DNA from: Bacteroidales bacterium UBA1722
GTDB lineage: Bacteria; Bacteroidota; Bacteroidia; Bacteroidales; UBA932
DNA: 16,807 nucleotides
NCBI GenBank assembly: GCA_002317435.1
Contig: DCIQ01000207.1
Span: 1 to 16,807, forward strand
Direction of reading: 5' to 3'
Notes under the pieces: model-generated
The model's input: only the letters and a program-made list of their open reading frames with translations
Told to the model about the DNA's origin: nothing
Databases searched by the model: none
Program-made: the position numbers and the translations under genes
Shown here: one piece after another, positions 15,662 to 16,807 of the stretch
Layout: each line of letters starts with the position of its first letter
Numbering within the stretch: the first letter of the stretch is position 1

Positions 15662-16807
15662 ATGGGTGTTTCATTGAGAAAAACTACCGGTAGAATATTG
15701 GCCTTGTTTTGGCCAGTGTTGTTTCTATTGTTAATCGTCAGTTGCGATATGTCGCAGTTGGATTCTGATACTGGATTTGATTCCAGTAAGGAGAGGGAAT
15801 TATTGTCACAGGCTGAATAGGTATTTCAAAGTTCTGTCGAGAATCTTTTCTCCGATGGAGTGAACATTAGTTCTAATCCAAGTCGTCTGTTTGATCCCGG
15901 TGATATCGTGCCCAGGTGGGGAGAATCTGACTTATATAAGAGAGTATCAGATTCTGGTGAGGGGTATTGGTATATCTGTACACCGGTTAATGTCGAGTTT
16001 ATCTATAGATGTTCATCGGTAGGAGATGTTGAGTCGAACTCAGTCAAGTGTGATGTAGAAATGCAGACCATATTGGGATCTGAATCATCTTGCCGACTCG
16101 TATATGCCATATCCGATGAAGATTGGTTTGCTGAAAATGTTACCAGAGATGAGACGGTGCTCAAAAACATACGCGATGGGAATGTGATAGACAGTTATAA
16201 GGGTTTGATGTTTTTTACTAAATTAAATGGACAAATAACAGATATCAGACAGTTCGCTAATGGGGAATCCCGTCATATCGAATTTGATATTGAAATTTTT
16301 GCAGAGCATCGTTTTAGTGTATATAGAGATAAAATATATCGTACGAAAGGCGAAGATGATGAGACTGAATATTGGTTGGGGTGGCTAGATGAAGTAGTAA
16401 TCGTACCAGAATACGATGATGAAGAAGATGATGATGGGTTTTTGGACGATGGAGGGTCTTCGTTTGAGGATGATGATATCCCTCCTAGAATAACTAATGG
16501 AGGGTCTCCATACAGAGGAGGAGGTGGCGGTTTTGGAAAAAAATTCAATAATGGCAACTCCTTATCCGGTCTCGGGAATGCAATCAGTTATAACAAAAAG
16601 GAATGTTTTGTGGGTTATGATGTATCTAAAGATTGCTTTAGCGGTGCAAAACAGATTATAAAAAATATGTGCAAATCAGTACCTGCACTGAGGACTGATA
16701 TAGCGACTCTCAGTGCTGATGGAAAAGGCGTGATAAATAAGACTGCTGCGGCATCAGCAGTGGCGTTTGCGATGGCCAGTCTGGATTCTTCCAATCCGGT
16801 AATTATG
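15662..16807 (+). pseudogene. Large exported lipoprotein gene with an in-frame amber codon; cut by window end
   Basis: From ATG 15662 one frame stays open to the right edge (382 codons), broken only by TAG at 15818-15820 (codon 53). The first part is a lipoprotein signal: basic residues, a hydrophobic run (LALFWPVLFLLLIV), then SC with the lipidated Cys at 28. After the TAG the frame is open for 329 codons, far beyond chance in such AT-rich DNA. Codons 54 to about 250 form a Cys-containing, beta-rich-looking region (YWYICTP, LMFFTKLNGQITDIRQFANG). WLGWLDEVVIVPEYDDEE leads into an Asp/Glu-rich linker, a GGS and Gly-rich hinge (to about 16540), and the start of another domain with Cys residues and an Ala-rich segment. 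I do not know the family by name; the layout recalls widespread Bacteroidales surface lipoproteins with variable C-terminal domains. No good internal start follows the TAG (GTG 15860; first ATG 16061), so it is probably an amber mutation or a base error, or is read through. Confidence 0.65.

Noticed and set aside
16273..16557. 94-codon - strand frame rich in Ser and Pro
   Set aside because: It is the reverse reading of the GAT/GAA-rich acidic linker of the lipoprotein gene.
15662..16807. Reassignment of TAG as a sense codon, as in some gut phages
   Set aside because: At least four conserved genes in the window end with TAG at the expected place, and nothing else here looks like phage.

Overview
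The window looks like a chromosomal stretch of a Bacteroidales bacterium, of the Alistipes or Cryptobacteroides kind; the sequence alone does not settle the genus. The reasons are a bamD - Rpb6/omega-like - coaBC - recN run typical of Bacteroidota, an Obg GTPase that ends after its G domain, an FHS-family sugar transporter beside a ROK kinase, and a promoter matching the Bacteroidota -33/-7 form (TTTG ... TAnnTTTG). The genetic code is standard: TAG closes obg, the ROK kinase gene, the PAS-REC gene and the omega-like gene.

Layout: 3-2975 is the 3' nine tenths or so of a type I restriction gene, hsdR, entering from the left edge. It is followed closely on the + strand by obg (2995-3984), a PAP2 phosphatase gene (3990-4619) and a lipoate-protein ligase gene (4600-5592). 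A two-way hairpin terminator (5635-5667) separates these from a - strand operon made of an FHS sugar transporter and a ROK hexose kinase (7960 down to 5687). A compact divergent promoter region (7961-8105) then opens a long + strand run: a short-chain dehydrogenase overlapping by 4 nt a PAS-repeat protein with a C-terminal receiver domain, then bamD, the omega-like subunit gene, coaBC, recN and nagB (to 15390). The spacing is tight throughout (8-nt overlap of coaBC and recN, gaps of 9-35 nt elsewhere).

From about 15391 the character changes. A 271-nt noncoding stretch leads into an AT-richer reading frame (15662-16807) that runs off the right edge. It starts with a clear lipoprotein signal peptide, carries one in-frame TAG at codon 53, and then stays open for 329 codons to the window end. 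It encodes a Cys-containing N-terminal region, an Asp/Glu-rich then Gly-rich linker, and the start of a further domain. This looks like an exported accessory lipoprotein, and is the part of the window least explained by known families.

How the genes may work together: the transporter and ROK kinase would import and phosphorylate a hexose; NagB feeds glucosamine-6-phosphate into glycolysis; LplA salvages lipoate; CoaBC makes 4'-phosphopantetheine; BamD serves the outer membrane; RecN and HsdR act on DNA. The SDR and PAS-REC pair is co-expressed by its overlap, but its role is unknown. I found no tRNA, rRNA, CRISPR array or insertion sequence.
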